Source of the DNA: Shewanella sp. MBTL60-112-B2
GTDB lineage: Bacteria; Pseudomonadota; Gammaproteobacteria; Enterobacterales; Shewanellaceae
DNA: 64,000 bases
Direction of reading: 5' to 3'
NCBI RefSeq assembly: GCF_019655055.1
Contig: NZ_BPFA01000003.1
Location: 62,001 to 126,000, forward strand
The translations under genes and the position numbers were made by a program. Position 1 is the stretch's first letter. Each line of letters opens with the position of its first letter. The notes beneath the pieces are model-generated. The model had not been told where the DNA came from, made no database searches, and saw only the letters and a program-made list of their open reading frames with translations. Of the stretch, positions 26,701-35,424 are shown piece by piece.

Positions 26701-27060
26701 GGTTTATCCTCTATCTGCGATACGCTATGGCAACGCGGCAACTAACCGCTTGTCGATGAGATAAGAATAGACCCTGAAGCGAAAACAATAAAACGATTAA
26801 AGACGATAAGCCTAAACGCATTTACAGATTAAAAATCCATGGGTAAATCGATAGGAATAAACTTCACTTCAATTAGAGGCTTGGAGAATAATGTTGAATC
26901 AAATTGGTATTATTGATGCGTATCAATAAATGAAATGTTCAGATTTAATCGCTACTAGGTAAGTAGCTTTGTAGGCATTCATCGCTAACTAAGTATACGA
27001 ATAGTAATGAAATGTACTGAATTATTTGCAGGCGAGCTATTTAACGCTATTGAAATTGGC
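26701..27060. other. intergenic region upstream of catalase
   Basis: No gene seen. It probably contains the catalase promoter on the minus strand. ATAG/CTAT elements near 26685-26735 recall OxyR half-sites, but their spacing does not fit the consensus. Confidence 0.4.
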
Positions 27061-27090
27061 TAAAAAGGAGGTAATCGAAGATCCCTCCTT
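27058..27090 (-). terminator. terminator after the small membrane protein gene
   Basis: A 7-bp stem AAGGAGG/CCTCCTT (27065-27071, 27084-27090), followed on the minus strand by TTTTTA. Confidence 0.75.
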
Positions 27091-27101
27091 AGTTATAATC
27101 T

Positions 27102-27356
27102 TTACAATTCCGTCTTTTCGCTCATTTTTGTTTCAGCCTTATACAGCTTAACCAAATAATAGGCGTCGATCAGTACGATAAAGAAGTTTACTAGAGCCAC
27201 AGGGATCGCGTCGATAGCCAGTCCGTAGGCCACAAACAATGCTGCACCAACCAGGTTCCACCAACGTAATTTTTTGATGTTAGACATCATCAAAGATATC
27301 GCGACGACGACTGACGCTAGGTATCCGACCCACTCCCATATTGTTGCGTTATCCAT
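27102..27356 (-). CDS. small membrane protein (YgjV/CBU_0592-like)
   Basis: An 84-residue inner-membrane protein with three hydrophobic segments (WVGYLASVVVAISLMMS, LVGAALFVAYGLA and PVALVNFFIVLIDAYYL). This pattern is shared by a widespread family of small integral proteins with no known function. ATG at 27356 with AGGAG five bases upstream is preferred over the GTG at 27362, which lies inside the ribosome binding site region. It is monocistronic. Confidence 0.75.
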   Translation of the reverse strand: MDNATIWEWVGYLASVVVAISLMMSNIKKLRWWNLVGAALFVAYGLAIDAIPVALVNFFIVLIDAYYLVKLYKAETKMSEKTEL

Positions 27357-27548
27357 TCGCACTCCTAATTATTGATATTAGGCCTAAGCAATACCCTAGG
27401 CTGATAAAAGTAATGCAATAAGTATGAGCAAAAGTTAACCAATAAAACAGGCCTTAGCTAAATAAAATTACTCATACTTGAGCGGATATTTATCGCTGAA
27501 AACAACCACGGCAGCGATCATGGGAGCGATAGAACAAATGTAGCAGCT

Positions 27549-27986
27549 CTAGCGTTTAACCACGGCTGCGGTCATACGAGAGATACAGCATAACTCACCG
27601 GCGCTGTTATGGATCAGCACTTCCCAAACCGAGCTACGCTTGCCCAGGTGTATCGCTTTAGCTGTCGCAGTTAGTATGCCGTTACGTGAGGCTTTTAAGT
27701 GATTAGCGTTAATTTCTTGGCCAACACAGTAATAGTTTTCAAAGTCGACCGCAAAATTCGCCGCATAGCTCGCAACTGTCTCGGCCAATGCCACATTAGC
27801 ACCGCCATGAACTATGCCCAGTGGATTATGCACTGCAGGTGTTGCTGGCATAGTCGCCTTCATATAGTCGTCACCAATTTCAGAAATAGTGATCCCCATG
27901 GTTTGCATCAAGGTGCCCTTACCATTCATCCCAGCATCCATTGTAGCGCAGACTTCGAGGCTTACAGGCTTAAACCAAATCGACAT
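27549..27986 (-). CDS. menI: hotdog-fold thioesterase (MenI/YdiI-like)
   Basis: A 145-residue acyl-CoA thioesterase of the PaaI/4HBT group, cytoplasmic, usually tetrameric. It follows E. coli MenI (YdiI) through much of its length: GDDYMKATMP, PLGIVHGGANVALAETVAS with the catalytic Glu, VGQEINANHLKASRNG, and LGKRSSVWEV. MenI hydrolyses 1,4-dihydroxy-2-naphthoyl-CoA in menaquinone synthesis, which would suit an anaerobic respirer. A broad-specificity relative cannot be excluded. Confidence 0.82.
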   Translation of the reverse strand: MSIWFKPVSLEVCATMDAGMNGKGTLMQTMGITISEIGDDYMKATMPATPAVHNPLGIVHGGANVALAETVASYAANFAVDFENYYCVGQEINANHLKASRNGILTATAKAIHLGKRSSVWEVLIHNSAGELCCISRMTAAVVKR

Positions 27987-28141
27987 TTTCTCTTTCCAAA
28001 AAGACTATTAGTGCAACTAGTCTACTTTGTCTGCATAGATCTTTAAACCTATCAAAACCTTAGTTGCCAGTTTTTGCTAACGAGTAGATATATTAGTACT
28101 GCTAGAAGAGGCTGAAACGAAGCTGAATGGGAGTTAGAAAC

Positions 28142-28182
28142 TAAAATAAAACAGCCCAAATAGCAGTTTGCTATTTGGGCTG
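28142..28182 (-). terminator. terminator after deoD
   Basis: A perfect 14-bp stem (28152-28165 with 28169-28182) and a 3-base loop, followed on the minus strand by TTTTATTTTAG. It lies about 170 bp after deoD. Nothing else is recognised between 27987 and 28352. Confidence 0.88.
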
Positions 28183-28352
28183 AATTGGCGCGCGACTAGG
28201 CTTAGTATTTTTTGTCGATGACGCTAGTGCGTCCAACTTAATGTGCCTAGCCGCGGCCATAGGGTAAAGCGTTACAATCAAGCTAATTGCTACTAAGCAG
28301 CATTAATGACGCGCAAGATACCTAAGTAAACTTAAGCGACTATTAATCGCGA

Positions 28353-29063
28353 TTAAAGAAGTTCTTCAACTGCGTCTAATGTGAGCTTAATCATGTCATT
28401 CAGCGTTTGCTGACGCTCTTCTGCAGTTAAATGCAGCCCTTGGCGAATATGGTCTGTTACTGTCATCATGGCCAATGCGTTAGCGCCAAATTCAGTTGCT
28501 ACACCGTAAAGGCCTGCAGCTTCCATTTCGACGCCTAAGATGCCGTACTTTTCCATTAGGTCGTAACGCGCTTCATCTGCACAGTAGAACAGATCAGACG
28601 TATACAAGTTACCTACATGGTAGCTAGCACCAAGCTTTTCAGCAGAATCTGCTGCACGTTTAAGCAAGTTGAAGTCTGCAATCATAGCAAAATCAGTGTT
28701 AGCAAAACGTGTTCTGTTTACGCCTGAATCTGTGCTTGCACCCATAGCAATAACTACGTCCATTAGCTTGATTTTATCGCTGATGGCGCCACATGAACCG
28801 ATACGTACGATGTTTTCAACACCGTAATCTGTGATTAGTTCTTTAGCGTAAATAGAGATAGACGGCACACCCATACCAGAACCCATAACAGAGATCTTTT
28901 TGCCATTGTATTCGCCGGTGTAGCCCAACATGTTACGCACGTCGGTTACTAGAACTGCGTTTTCTAAAAAGTTATCGGCAATATACTTTGCACGTAGCGG
29001 ATCACCAGGCATTAGAACTGTTTTAGCAAACGCACCGCTTTCGGCATTAATATGTGGAGTCAT
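28353..29063 (-). CDS. deoD: purine nucleoside phosphorylase
   Basis: Phosphorolysis of purine (deoxy)nucleosides to base and (deoxy)ribose-1-phosphate; hexameric DeoD type, 236 residues. Visible are the N-terminal [12 protein letters not shown] with the conserved His, [14 protein letters not shown] (phosphate site), [10 protein letters not shown] and [12 protein letters not shown] (purine/ribose site). It follows a CNT nucleoside transporter by 85 bp on the same strand, an import-and-cleave pair. The upstream hpt at 4.4 kb would salvage the freed hypoxanthine. Confidence 0.96.
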   Translation of the reverse strand: MTPHINAESGAFAKTVLMPGDPLRAKYIADNFLENAVLVTDVRNMLGYTGEYNGKKISVMGSGMGVPSISIYAKELITDYGVENIVRIGSCGAISDKIKLMDVVIAMGASTDSGVNRTRFANTDFAMIADFNLLKRAADSAEKLGASYHVGNLYTSDLFYCADEARYDLMEKYGILGVEMEAAGLYGVATEFGANALAMMTVTDHIRQGLHLTAEERQQTLNDMIKLTLDAVEELL

Positions 29064-29148
29064 GATACATCCTTAAAAAGTTTGAGTAATTGTTTGCGCT
29101 AGTAAACAAGTACTCATTGATAAAAATAAGATTAAGCTGCGGTCAAAA

Positions 29149-30375
29149 TTAACCAGCTAAGCTATATAGCAAACCAGCAATAGTACCGCTCATTAAGTTA
29201 GCTAGAGCTGCAGCGATTAACGCCTTCATACCCAATGCACTTAAGTCGTGACGACGCTCAGGGCAAAGTGCCGCTAAGCCACCAATCACCATTGCTAATG
29301 AGCCGATATTTGCAAAGCCACACAGTGCAAAACTGATAATAATTTGAGTCTTTTCTGATAGCTGGTCAGCTACTTTCAAGAAGTCGATATAAGCAACAAA
29401 CTCGTTAATGACCATTTTCTGGCCAATAAATGATGCCGCCTGTGTTGCTTCGCTCCAAGGTACACCCATGACCCATGCTAGTGGTGCCAGTACGTAACCT
29501 AAGATAGCTTGCATAGTTAGGCCTTCAATACCAAACCAGCCGCCGATGCCGCCAAGCATACCGTTAACCATGGCGATAAGTGCCACGAATGCCAATAACA
29601 GCGCTGACACTGACAATACCTGCTGCATACCCATTGCTGCGCCGCTGGCTGCAGCGTCGAGTACGTTCGCCGGTTTGTCTGTCACATCATCCATCACTTT
29701 TTTGATGTCGTTTTGTGGCGTTTCAGTCTCTGGCCACATCAACTTAGCAAACAGTAAACCAGCTGGCGCCGTCATAAACGCTGCAGTTAGTACGTATTTC
29801 ACGTCAACACCCATCTGGATATAACCTATCATGGTGCCGCCAGCCACAGAAGCTAAGCCGCCGGTCATTACCGCGAACAGCTCTGAGCGAGTCATGTGCT
29901 TAACAAAGGGACGTACCATTGAAGGCGCTTCAATTGGTCCAACAAAGATATTGGCTGTAGCAGAGAGAGATTCTGCACGGCTTGAACCCAGCAGCTTAGA
30001 TAAGCCACCACCAATTAAGCCAATAACCAACTGCATAATGCCAAGGTAATAAAGTACGGCAATTAATGCGCTGATGAAGACCACCACAAATAGCACGTTA
30101 ATTACAAAGATAAAGCCAACACCAAATTTAGCGAGGTCGCCAAATAAGAAGGCTAAGCCTTCGTTAGCGTAGCCAATAACATGCATAACGCCATTTGATG
30201 CGCCATCAAGTACCGCCTGCCCCATAGGCACATACATAACAAATGCGCCAAAGGCGACTTGAAACGCTAACGCACCGAGTACGGTTCTAGGATTAATTGC
30301 TTTTCTATTTTCTGATAGTGCAACCGCTAAGCCCATAAGACAAAGCATGCCGAACAAACTGATGAAAACTTCCAT
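29149..30375 (-). CDS. nupC: concentrative nucleoside transporter (NupC/CNT family)
   Basis: Inner-membrane, ion-coupled nucleoside importer of 408 residues. Hallmarks of CNT proteins are visible: SATANIFVGPIEAPSMVRPF (substrate-binding GxxEAP region), MTGGLASVAGGTMIGY, AASFIGQKMVINEFVAY and a C-terminal ALCGFANIGSLAMVIGGL. These closely fit the Vibrio-type CNT. It is probably cotranscribed with deoD downstream. Confidence 0.93.
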   Translation of the reverse strand: MEVFISLFGMLCLMGLAVALSENRKAINPRTVLGALAFQVAFGAFVMYVPMGQAVLDGASNGVMHVIGYANEGLAFLFGDLAKFGVGFIFVINVLFVVVFISALIAVLYYLGIMQLVIGLIGGGLSKLLGSSRAESLSATANIFVGPIEAPSMVRPFVKHMTRSELFAVMTGGLASVAGGTMIGYIQMGVDVKYVLTAAFMTAPAGLLFAKLMWPETETPQNDIKKVMDDVTDKPANVLDAAASGAAMGMQQVLSVSALLLAFVALIAMVNGMLGGIGGWFGIEGLTMQAILGYVLAPLAWVMGVPWSEATQAASFIGQKMVINEFVAYIDFLKVADQLSEKTQIIISFALCGFANIGSLAMVIGGLAALCPERRHDLSALGMKALIAAALANLMSGTIAGLLYSLAG

Positions 30376-31084
30376 ACATTTATTACCGTTAAAATCTTGA
30401 TATGAGCGCAGTGTATACAGACGCTATTTTGCCGCAAGGAATTTGACTGATTTTGGCGAAGATAAACAAACTTTTTATCGCCTTGAGGAGTAATAAGCGA
30501 TGAGATGAGGGAAAAGCAATGAAACCTTAATATTAGCAAAACACAATTTAAACACCAACCCAACACCTATGAAGCATTCAGGCGCGAATTTCAACATAAG
30601 AGGCAAAATAAGTACCGCTTTAAGATGATGAAATTCATGCGAGCAAAGGCCAAAATTAGATCAGAAACATACATAACTGAAAGTTTACAACTTAAATAAT
30701 CGATAGGTTTTGAGTCATTCTTGATGAAATACCCATTAATGGCTCAAATAGTCTAATTATCACGCTACATTTAAACGGCTAACGATTAAACCGGGATTAA
30801 AAAAGGCTGATTTCTGTAAAAATTAGCGCCATAACAAAGGAGGAGAGTTAGAAGATGGTGCAAGAAAAAACCAAAGCAGATTAAAAACAGAACTCTAAGA
30901 ACCCAGCACAAGCAGGGCTCTTTGCCTTTAAGGCCATAAACCACCAAGCGCTCACTACGTTTGCTACACGGAGGACACGAAGAAAAGAAAAAGCTTAGAG
31001 TGGCTTTTTCTTCGTGCTCATTGTGACCTCAGTGATCCATTCTTATCTTTCAAAGTCATAAGATTTTTCTGAGTATCCACCTTA
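30376..31084. other. long intergenic region with a degenerate inverted repeat
   Basis: No supported gene in about 700 bp. At 30939-31045 a purine-rich arm (GGACACGAAGAAAA) is mirrored by TTTTCTTCGTG with an internal bulge. This resembles the dispersed cacgaag-type intergenic hairpins found in many bacteria. A 9-codon plus-strand ORF at 30855-30884 follows an AAAGGAGGAG site but is too short to interpret. The nupC promoter should lie at the left end. Confidence 0.4.
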
Positions 31085-31149
31085 AGTAACTGGTATTAGT
31101 AACTGCTATTAGTGACTGGTATTAGTGACTGGTATTAGCCGCTCATATT
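31085..31149. repeat. 13-bp tandem repeat, four clear copies and a decayed fifth
   Basis: Units agtaactggtatt, agtaactgctatt and twice agtgactggtatt (31085-31136), then a fifth matching at 8 of 13. It lies just after the 3' end of the CsgD-like gene. Confidence 0.85.
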
Positions 31150-31179
31150 GCTTTGAAAATGGTGAATAAAAGACTTTAT

Positions 31180-31854
31180 TTAGTGGCTAAGGCCATATAA
31201 ATTAAGTTGGCTTTCAAATGATTGCGCCCAGCGCAAAAGCTCTACACGATTTCTTGCTTGGGTTTTTCTGAATATAGAGGAAATATGCGCCTTTACCGTA
31301 TGCTCACTAATACACAGCTTATCGGCGATCTCTTTATTACGTGCGCCACTGGATACCAATTGAATAATGGTTTTTTCACGATTGGTAAGCCCTTCGAGTG
31401 ATTCAGAGTCCTCAGTTGTCAAAGTTTCTGAAACGCCCATCTTAGTCACTAATTGTCGCAGAACTTTACTCATCAATGGTCTGTCGAACCAAAGCTCATC
31501 ACCGAGCATTTTGCGTAAGCCCGTTAATAACAAGTCCATACGTTCATCAATAAATAGTAGACCACGGATCCCTTGTAACAAGGCATCTTCTGCTGCAATC
31601 CCTTCACGATCGACTTGATAAAGCGCCACAGGCACATGCTTAACTAATTGACTGGCCACCAGCGGAACACCATTAATATCCAGTGCAGCACCTTGCTGAG
31701 ATACAAGATAAAAGCAGTTACTGTGACTATTAGGGTCAAGCTGTTCTACGTTGGAGATAACCCGCGTTTTCAGTCCAATTGACTCCGCGAGAATCGCTAA
31801 GTGGCAAGGAGATGCCACCTGATGAAGAAAGATAACCTCATCAATTTTACTCAT
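31180..31854 (-). CDS. LuxR-type response regulator, CsgD/VpsT-like
   Basis: About 224 residues: an atypical receiver-like N-domain (about 1-130) and a C-terminal LuxR HTH (about 150-215) with LTNREKTIIQLVSSGARNKEIADKLCISEHTVKAHISSIFRKT. The start ATG 31854 (MSKIDEV) has AGGGAG 8 bp upstream and is preferred over an upstream in-frame codon at 31899. The receiver lacks a clear phospho-Asp pocket, as in CsgD and VpsT. The linker motif corresponding to the VpsT c-di-GMP site W[FLM][TS]R reads WFDR here, so binding may be lost or altered. It probably controls biofilm matrix genes; that role is inferred. Confidence 0.82.
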   Translation of the reverse strand: MSKIDEVIFLHQVASPCHLAILAESIGLKTRVISNVEQLDPNSHSNCFYLVSQQGAALDINGVPLVASQLVKHVPVALYQVDREGIAAEDALLQGIRGLLFIDERMDLLLTGLRKMLGDELWFDRPLMSKVLRQLVTKMGVSETLTTEDSESLEGLTNREKTIIQLVSSGARNKEIADKLCISEHTVKAHISSIFRKTQARNRVELLRWAQSFESQLNLYGLSH

Positions 31855-32103
31855 CACTTTTCTCCCTGAAAAGTTTTGCCTGTACGCTAAATAGAACAAG
31901 CTCTGGGGTTAATTCAGAGGTCAATCTGAGAAAACAACAGAGCTTGTCACCTAAGTAGCGGACTAGGGCATAATTTTTTATTGATACTTTTTTATTAATA
32001 CTTTTTTCGAGCTAACAAGGCACTTCTGTGATCCATTAGCACTGAAATACAGCCGCATAACCAACCTAGATTAAGCGAGTAATCCCTATCGCCAGCAAGC
32101 TTA

Positions 32104-32718
32104 TCATAGCTTGGCTAAGTTAAGCTTTGCTCGTAGCGCCTTATCATGCAAACGACTGAGGAGAAGCACCGCAGAAATCCCCCCTACTAACGCCATCGCC
32201 ATATCTGACTGGGTATCCCACACGTAACCTTGGGTACCTAAAAATGCCTCGGCGTCTTCACCTGTAAGCTCTGCTACCCACCATTCGATAAGCTCATAAA
32301 AAGCGGAGAATGCTAAAGAAAAACAGATGGCTAAGAAGTTACACCAGGCGCCGATCTTTACCACACTTAAGCGAATAAACACCTCGCGCGCCAAGATTGT
32401 CGGTATAAAGCCTTGAGCGAAATGCCCCACCTTGTCGTAGTTATTACGCGCGCCCCCAGTCCACTCGCTAATCCAATCAAACAGCGGCACTTCGGCATAG
32501 GTATAATGCCCGCCCACCATCAAGATAATGCAGTGAATCAAGATCAAGCCATAGGCTAAGCTCGTCAAGGCAAAACTATTACGGGTATAAATCAAAATCG
32601 GTAGTGCAATTAAGGCAGGAGCTACCTCTAAAAACCAGGTAAATTGATCCTTAGGATTAATCCCTGACCAGATTAATACAACGAAGAATATCACTAGCCA
32701 CGCAGCTCTTTTATTCAA
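32104..32718 (-). CDS. DUF2238 (YjdF-like) membrane protein
   Basis: Inner-membrane protein of 204 residues with about six helices and the conserved polar motifs of the family: GGHYTYAEVPLFDW, NNYDKVGHFAQGFIP, SAFYELIEWW and YVWDTQSDM. The spaced His, Asp and Glu residues within membrane-proximal regions suggest an enzymatic or metal site, but no activity is established. It stands alone. Function unknown. Confidence 0.88.
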   Translation of the reverse strand: MNKRAAWLVIFFVVLIWSGINPKDQFTWFLEVAPALIALPILIYTRNSFALTSLAYGLILIHCIILMVGGHYTYAEVPLFDWISEWTGGARNNYDKVGHFAQGFIPTILAREVFIRLSVVKIGAWCNFLAICFSLAFSAFYELIEWWVAELTGEDAEAFLGTQGYVWDTQSDMAMALVGGISAVLLLSRLHDKALRAKLNLAKL

Positions 32719-32972
32719 AATATCGCCCCTATATAAGATATTGTTCTAAATTCAGAATAAACACTTTGGCCATCTAGCCCTCCACAGCAAGTAAAAAAAG
32801 TGCTACTTTGTGAGAGCGGTTGCGCTTTCAAGCAAAGTTTTTGCTATGAAAGGCATCTAGTCCTTAGTAAATTGACAGTCTATACCCAAACCACTGTAAA
32901 AGTAGAGTTTAGTCGTCTCTGCCGTGGCATTAAGTATACATAATAAAACTAAACAGAAAGGGTACATAAATC

Positions 32973-34202
32973 ATGGCGAAACACTCGCTGGACAAGGATA
33001 AGATTAAGATCCTGCTGTTGGAAGGCCTTCACCAGTCTGCGGTGGATGTGTTCGAACGTGCAGGTTATAACAACATCGAGTATCACAAAGCCTCTTTAGG
33101 GGAAGAAGAACTATCCTCTGCAATAAAAGATGCGCACTTTGTTGGCATTCGCTCCCGTACCCAACTCACCGAAGAAGTCCTGTCCCACGCAGAGAGACTC
33201 GTCGGTATCGGCTGCTTCTGTATTGGTACTAACCAAGTTAACTTGTCTGCGGCTGAAAAGCTGGGGATCCCGGTTTTCAACGCTCCATTCTCTAACACCC
33301 GTAGTGTGGCTGAGTTGGTCTTAGGCGAAATCATCATGCTACTGCGCGGGATCCCGCAACGTAACGCTCTAGCTCACCGTGGTGGCTGGTTAAAGAGTGC
33401 TTCAGGCAGCTTTGAGGCTCGCGGTAAGACTTTAGGTGTCATTGGTTACGGACACATTGGCACACAGCTTGGTATTCTGGCTGAGACCCTTGGTATGCGC
33501 GTGATCTTCTTCGATATCGAAGACAAGCTACCATTAGGTAACGCGCAGCAGGTGCATTCATTACAGCAAGTATTATCCCTTGCCGATGTAGTCAGCTTAC
33601 ATGTGCCAGAAACCGCACAAACTAAAGAGATGATTAGCTTTGATGAACTTGCCTGCATGCGTAAAGGCAGCATTCTTATCAATGCCTCTCGTGGCACTGT
33701 AGTCGATATTGATGCTCTAGCAGCATCACTTAAAGAAGAACACCTTGCAGGTGCGGCAATCGACGTATTCCCTGTAGAACCTAAGTCGAACGATGATGAG
33801 TTCCTAAGCCCACTTCGCGGCCTAGATAACGTGCTACTAACCCCACATGTAGGCGGCAGTACGGCTGAGGCACAGGAAAATATCGGTATCGAAGTTGCGG
33901 GTAAGCTGGCTAAGTACTCGGACAATGGCTCAACCATGACGGCAGTGAACTTCCCAGAAGTTTCTCTAGCACAGCACTCTGGCACCTCGCGCCTACTGCA
34001 TATTCACCACAACCGTCCAGGTATTCTGATCCAGATTAACTCGGCATTTGCAGAGAAAGGCATCAACATTGCTGCTCAGTATCTACAGACAACGTCTGAA
34101 ATCGGTTATGTGGTAATGGAAGTCGACTCAGATCAGGCTGAAGATGCGTTAATTGAATTGCAAGCAATTGAAGGCACGATTAGAACTCGACTGCTTCACT
34201 AA
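32973..34202 (+). CDS. serA: D-3-phosphoglycerate dehydrogenase
   Basis: First step of serine synthesis: oxidises 3-phosphoglycerate to 3-phosphohydroxypyruvate with NAD+. The 409 residues match the E. coli-type enzyme. The substrate domain carries GIGCFCIGTNQVNL. The Rossmann motif is GVIGYGHIGTQLG (about 157-169), and catalytic Arg/Glu/His elements are seen in NASRGTVVDIDAL and LLTPHVGGST. A C-terminal ACT domain (about 335-409) mediates serine feedback inhibition. The ribosome binding site is GAAAGGG before the ATG. It is monocistronic with a strong terminator. Confidence 0.97.
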   Translation: MAKHSLDKDKIKILLLEGLHQSAVDVFERAGYNNIEYHKASLGEEELSSAIKDAHFVGIRSRTQLTEEVLSHAERLVGIGCFCIGTNQVNLSAAEKLGIPVFNAPFSNTRSVAELVLGEIIMLLRGIPQRNALAHRGGWLKSASGSFEARGKTLGVIGYGHIGTQLGILAETLGMRVIFFDIEDKLPLGNAQQVHSLQQVLSLADVVSLHVPETAQTKEMISFDELACMRKGSILINASRGTVVDIDALAASLKEEHLAGAAIDVFPVEPKSNDDEFLSPLRGLDNVLLTPHVGGSTAEAQENIGIEVAGKLAKYSDNGSTMTAVNFPEVSLAQHSGTSRLLHIHHNRPGILIQINSAFAEKGINIAAQYLQTTSEIGYVVMEVDSDQAEDALIELQAIEGTIRTRLLH

Positions 34203-34254
34203 ATCAGTGACTAAGATCTAAGCGCTCATCTCCACTAGAACCGCGCACAGAAAT

Positions 34255-34290
34255 AAGGCCGTATAAATCGTTTATACGGCCTTTGCTTTT
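34255..34290 (+). terminator. terminator after serA
   Basis: A perfect 13-bp stem (34255-34267 with 34271-34283), 3-base loop, then a T-rich run. Confidence 0.92.
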
Positions 34291-34388
34291 ATTTATATAA
34301 GCTTAAATAGTTTGAACTACTGCGCTTGCACGGTAAAAAATTAGCGGTACAATCATTGTCATTATTGGTTTACTTCTTGGACTTTCTC

Positions 34389-35360
34389 ATGACGCTGTCA
34401 ACTTCTCAGCCAACTTGGCCTCTTAACGGACAACAGCCTGACCTACTTTTTTCAGAGTTAACCCACCTAGGCTTAATGTCAGTGACCGGAGAGCAAGGTC
34501 GCAGCTTTATTCACGGCCAAGTCACAACCGATATCAGCTCACTTGAAAATGACCAATGGCGTTGGGGCGCGCACTGCGATCCTAAAGGTAAGATGCTAGC
34601 CAGCTTTAGAGCCTTTGCTAAAGACGACAGCCTATTTTTACTTATGCCGAAAGACACCTTGGCATTGGATTTACCGCAACTGCAAAAGTATGCGGTATTT
34701 AGCAAAGCAGAATTAGCCGATGTGACTGATACTTGGTTACTACTTGGCGTTGCTGGTGAGCAAGCTCAGGCTTGGCTAACCGCGCAGTTTGGTGAGCTTA
34801 ACGATGAACTAACCTTAGTTGATAACGGCATGATTATTCATGATGCAGGTCGTTATATTCTTGCCATTGAAGCAACTCATGCAGATACATTAGTTGCTAA
34901 AATCGAGCAGCCAATCTTTGATGCTAGCGCATGGCAAGCTCTAGAGATCTTAGCGGGTTATCCAAACTTAGGTGCCAGCCACCAAGGCCAGTTTGTTCCG
35001 CAAATGTGTAACGTCCAAGCCGTTAATGGTATCAGCTTTAACAAAGGCTGCTACATGGGGCAGGAAACGATCGCCAGAATGAAGTATCGCGGTGGTAACA
35101 AGCGTGCGCTTTACATTGTTAGCGGCTCAGTATCTTCACCGCTAACTGCCGATAGCCAACTTGAAATTGCCTTAGAAGAGGGGCAAGGGTTCCGCCGTGC
35201 AGGTACCATCATCGAAGCAGTGCAACGTGATGGCCAAGTATTATTAACAGCCGTGCTGGCTAACGATACTCAACTCGATGCCAAGCTTAGATTTGCCGAT
35301 GATGCCGAGTCAGACTTAACACTGATTGCGCTACCGTACTCGCTTGAAGAGCAAGAATAA
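34389..35360 (+). CDS. ygfZ: folate-binding Fe-S cluster assembly factor YgfZ
   Basis: Tetrahydrofolate-dependent protein that helps maturation of some [4Fe-4S] enzymes such as MiaB; related to the T-protein of glycine cleavage. About 323 residues when started at ATG 34389 (MTLSTSQPTW), which matches the family length. An in-frame start at 34326 would add a non-conserved hydrophobic stretch. HGQVTTDIS lies near the N-terminus, and the signature KGCYMGQE with its essential Cys is near residue 220. It ends at a hairpin terminator shared with the convergent HD-GYP gene. Confidence 0.92.
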   Translation: MTLSTSQPTWPLNGQQPDLLFSELTHLGLMSVTGEQGRSFIHGQVTTDISSLENDQWRWGAHCDPKGKMLASFRAFAKDDSLFLLMPKDTLALDLPQLQKYAVFSKAELADVTDTWLLLGVAGEQAQAWLTAQFGELNDELTLVDNGMIIHDAGRYILAIEATHADTLVAKIEQPIFDASAWQALEILAGYPNLGASHQGQFVPQMCNVQAVNGISFNKGCYMGQETIARMKYRGGNKRALYIVSGSVSSPLTADSQLEIALEEGQGFRRAGTIIEAVQRDGQVLLTAVLANDTQLDAKLRFADDAESDLTLIALPYSLEEQE

Positions 35361-35382
35361 CTCAGTGAGCTGCTAATCACAG

Positions 35383-35408
35383 AAAAGGCGCTTAATGCGC
35401 CTTTTTTA
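35383..35408. terminator. bidirectional terminator between ygfZ and the HD-GYP gene
   Basis: A 9-bp stem AAAAGGCGC/GCGCCTTTT with a 5-base loop and six T's on the plus side; an A run lies on the other side. Confidence 0.88.
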
Positions 35409-35424
35409 TGCTCTTTCCTTGGTG

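Noticed and set aside
26685..26735. OxyR-like ATAG/CTAT elements upstream of catalase
   Set aside because: Half-sites do not follow the required spacing, and part of the stretch is the leader ORF.
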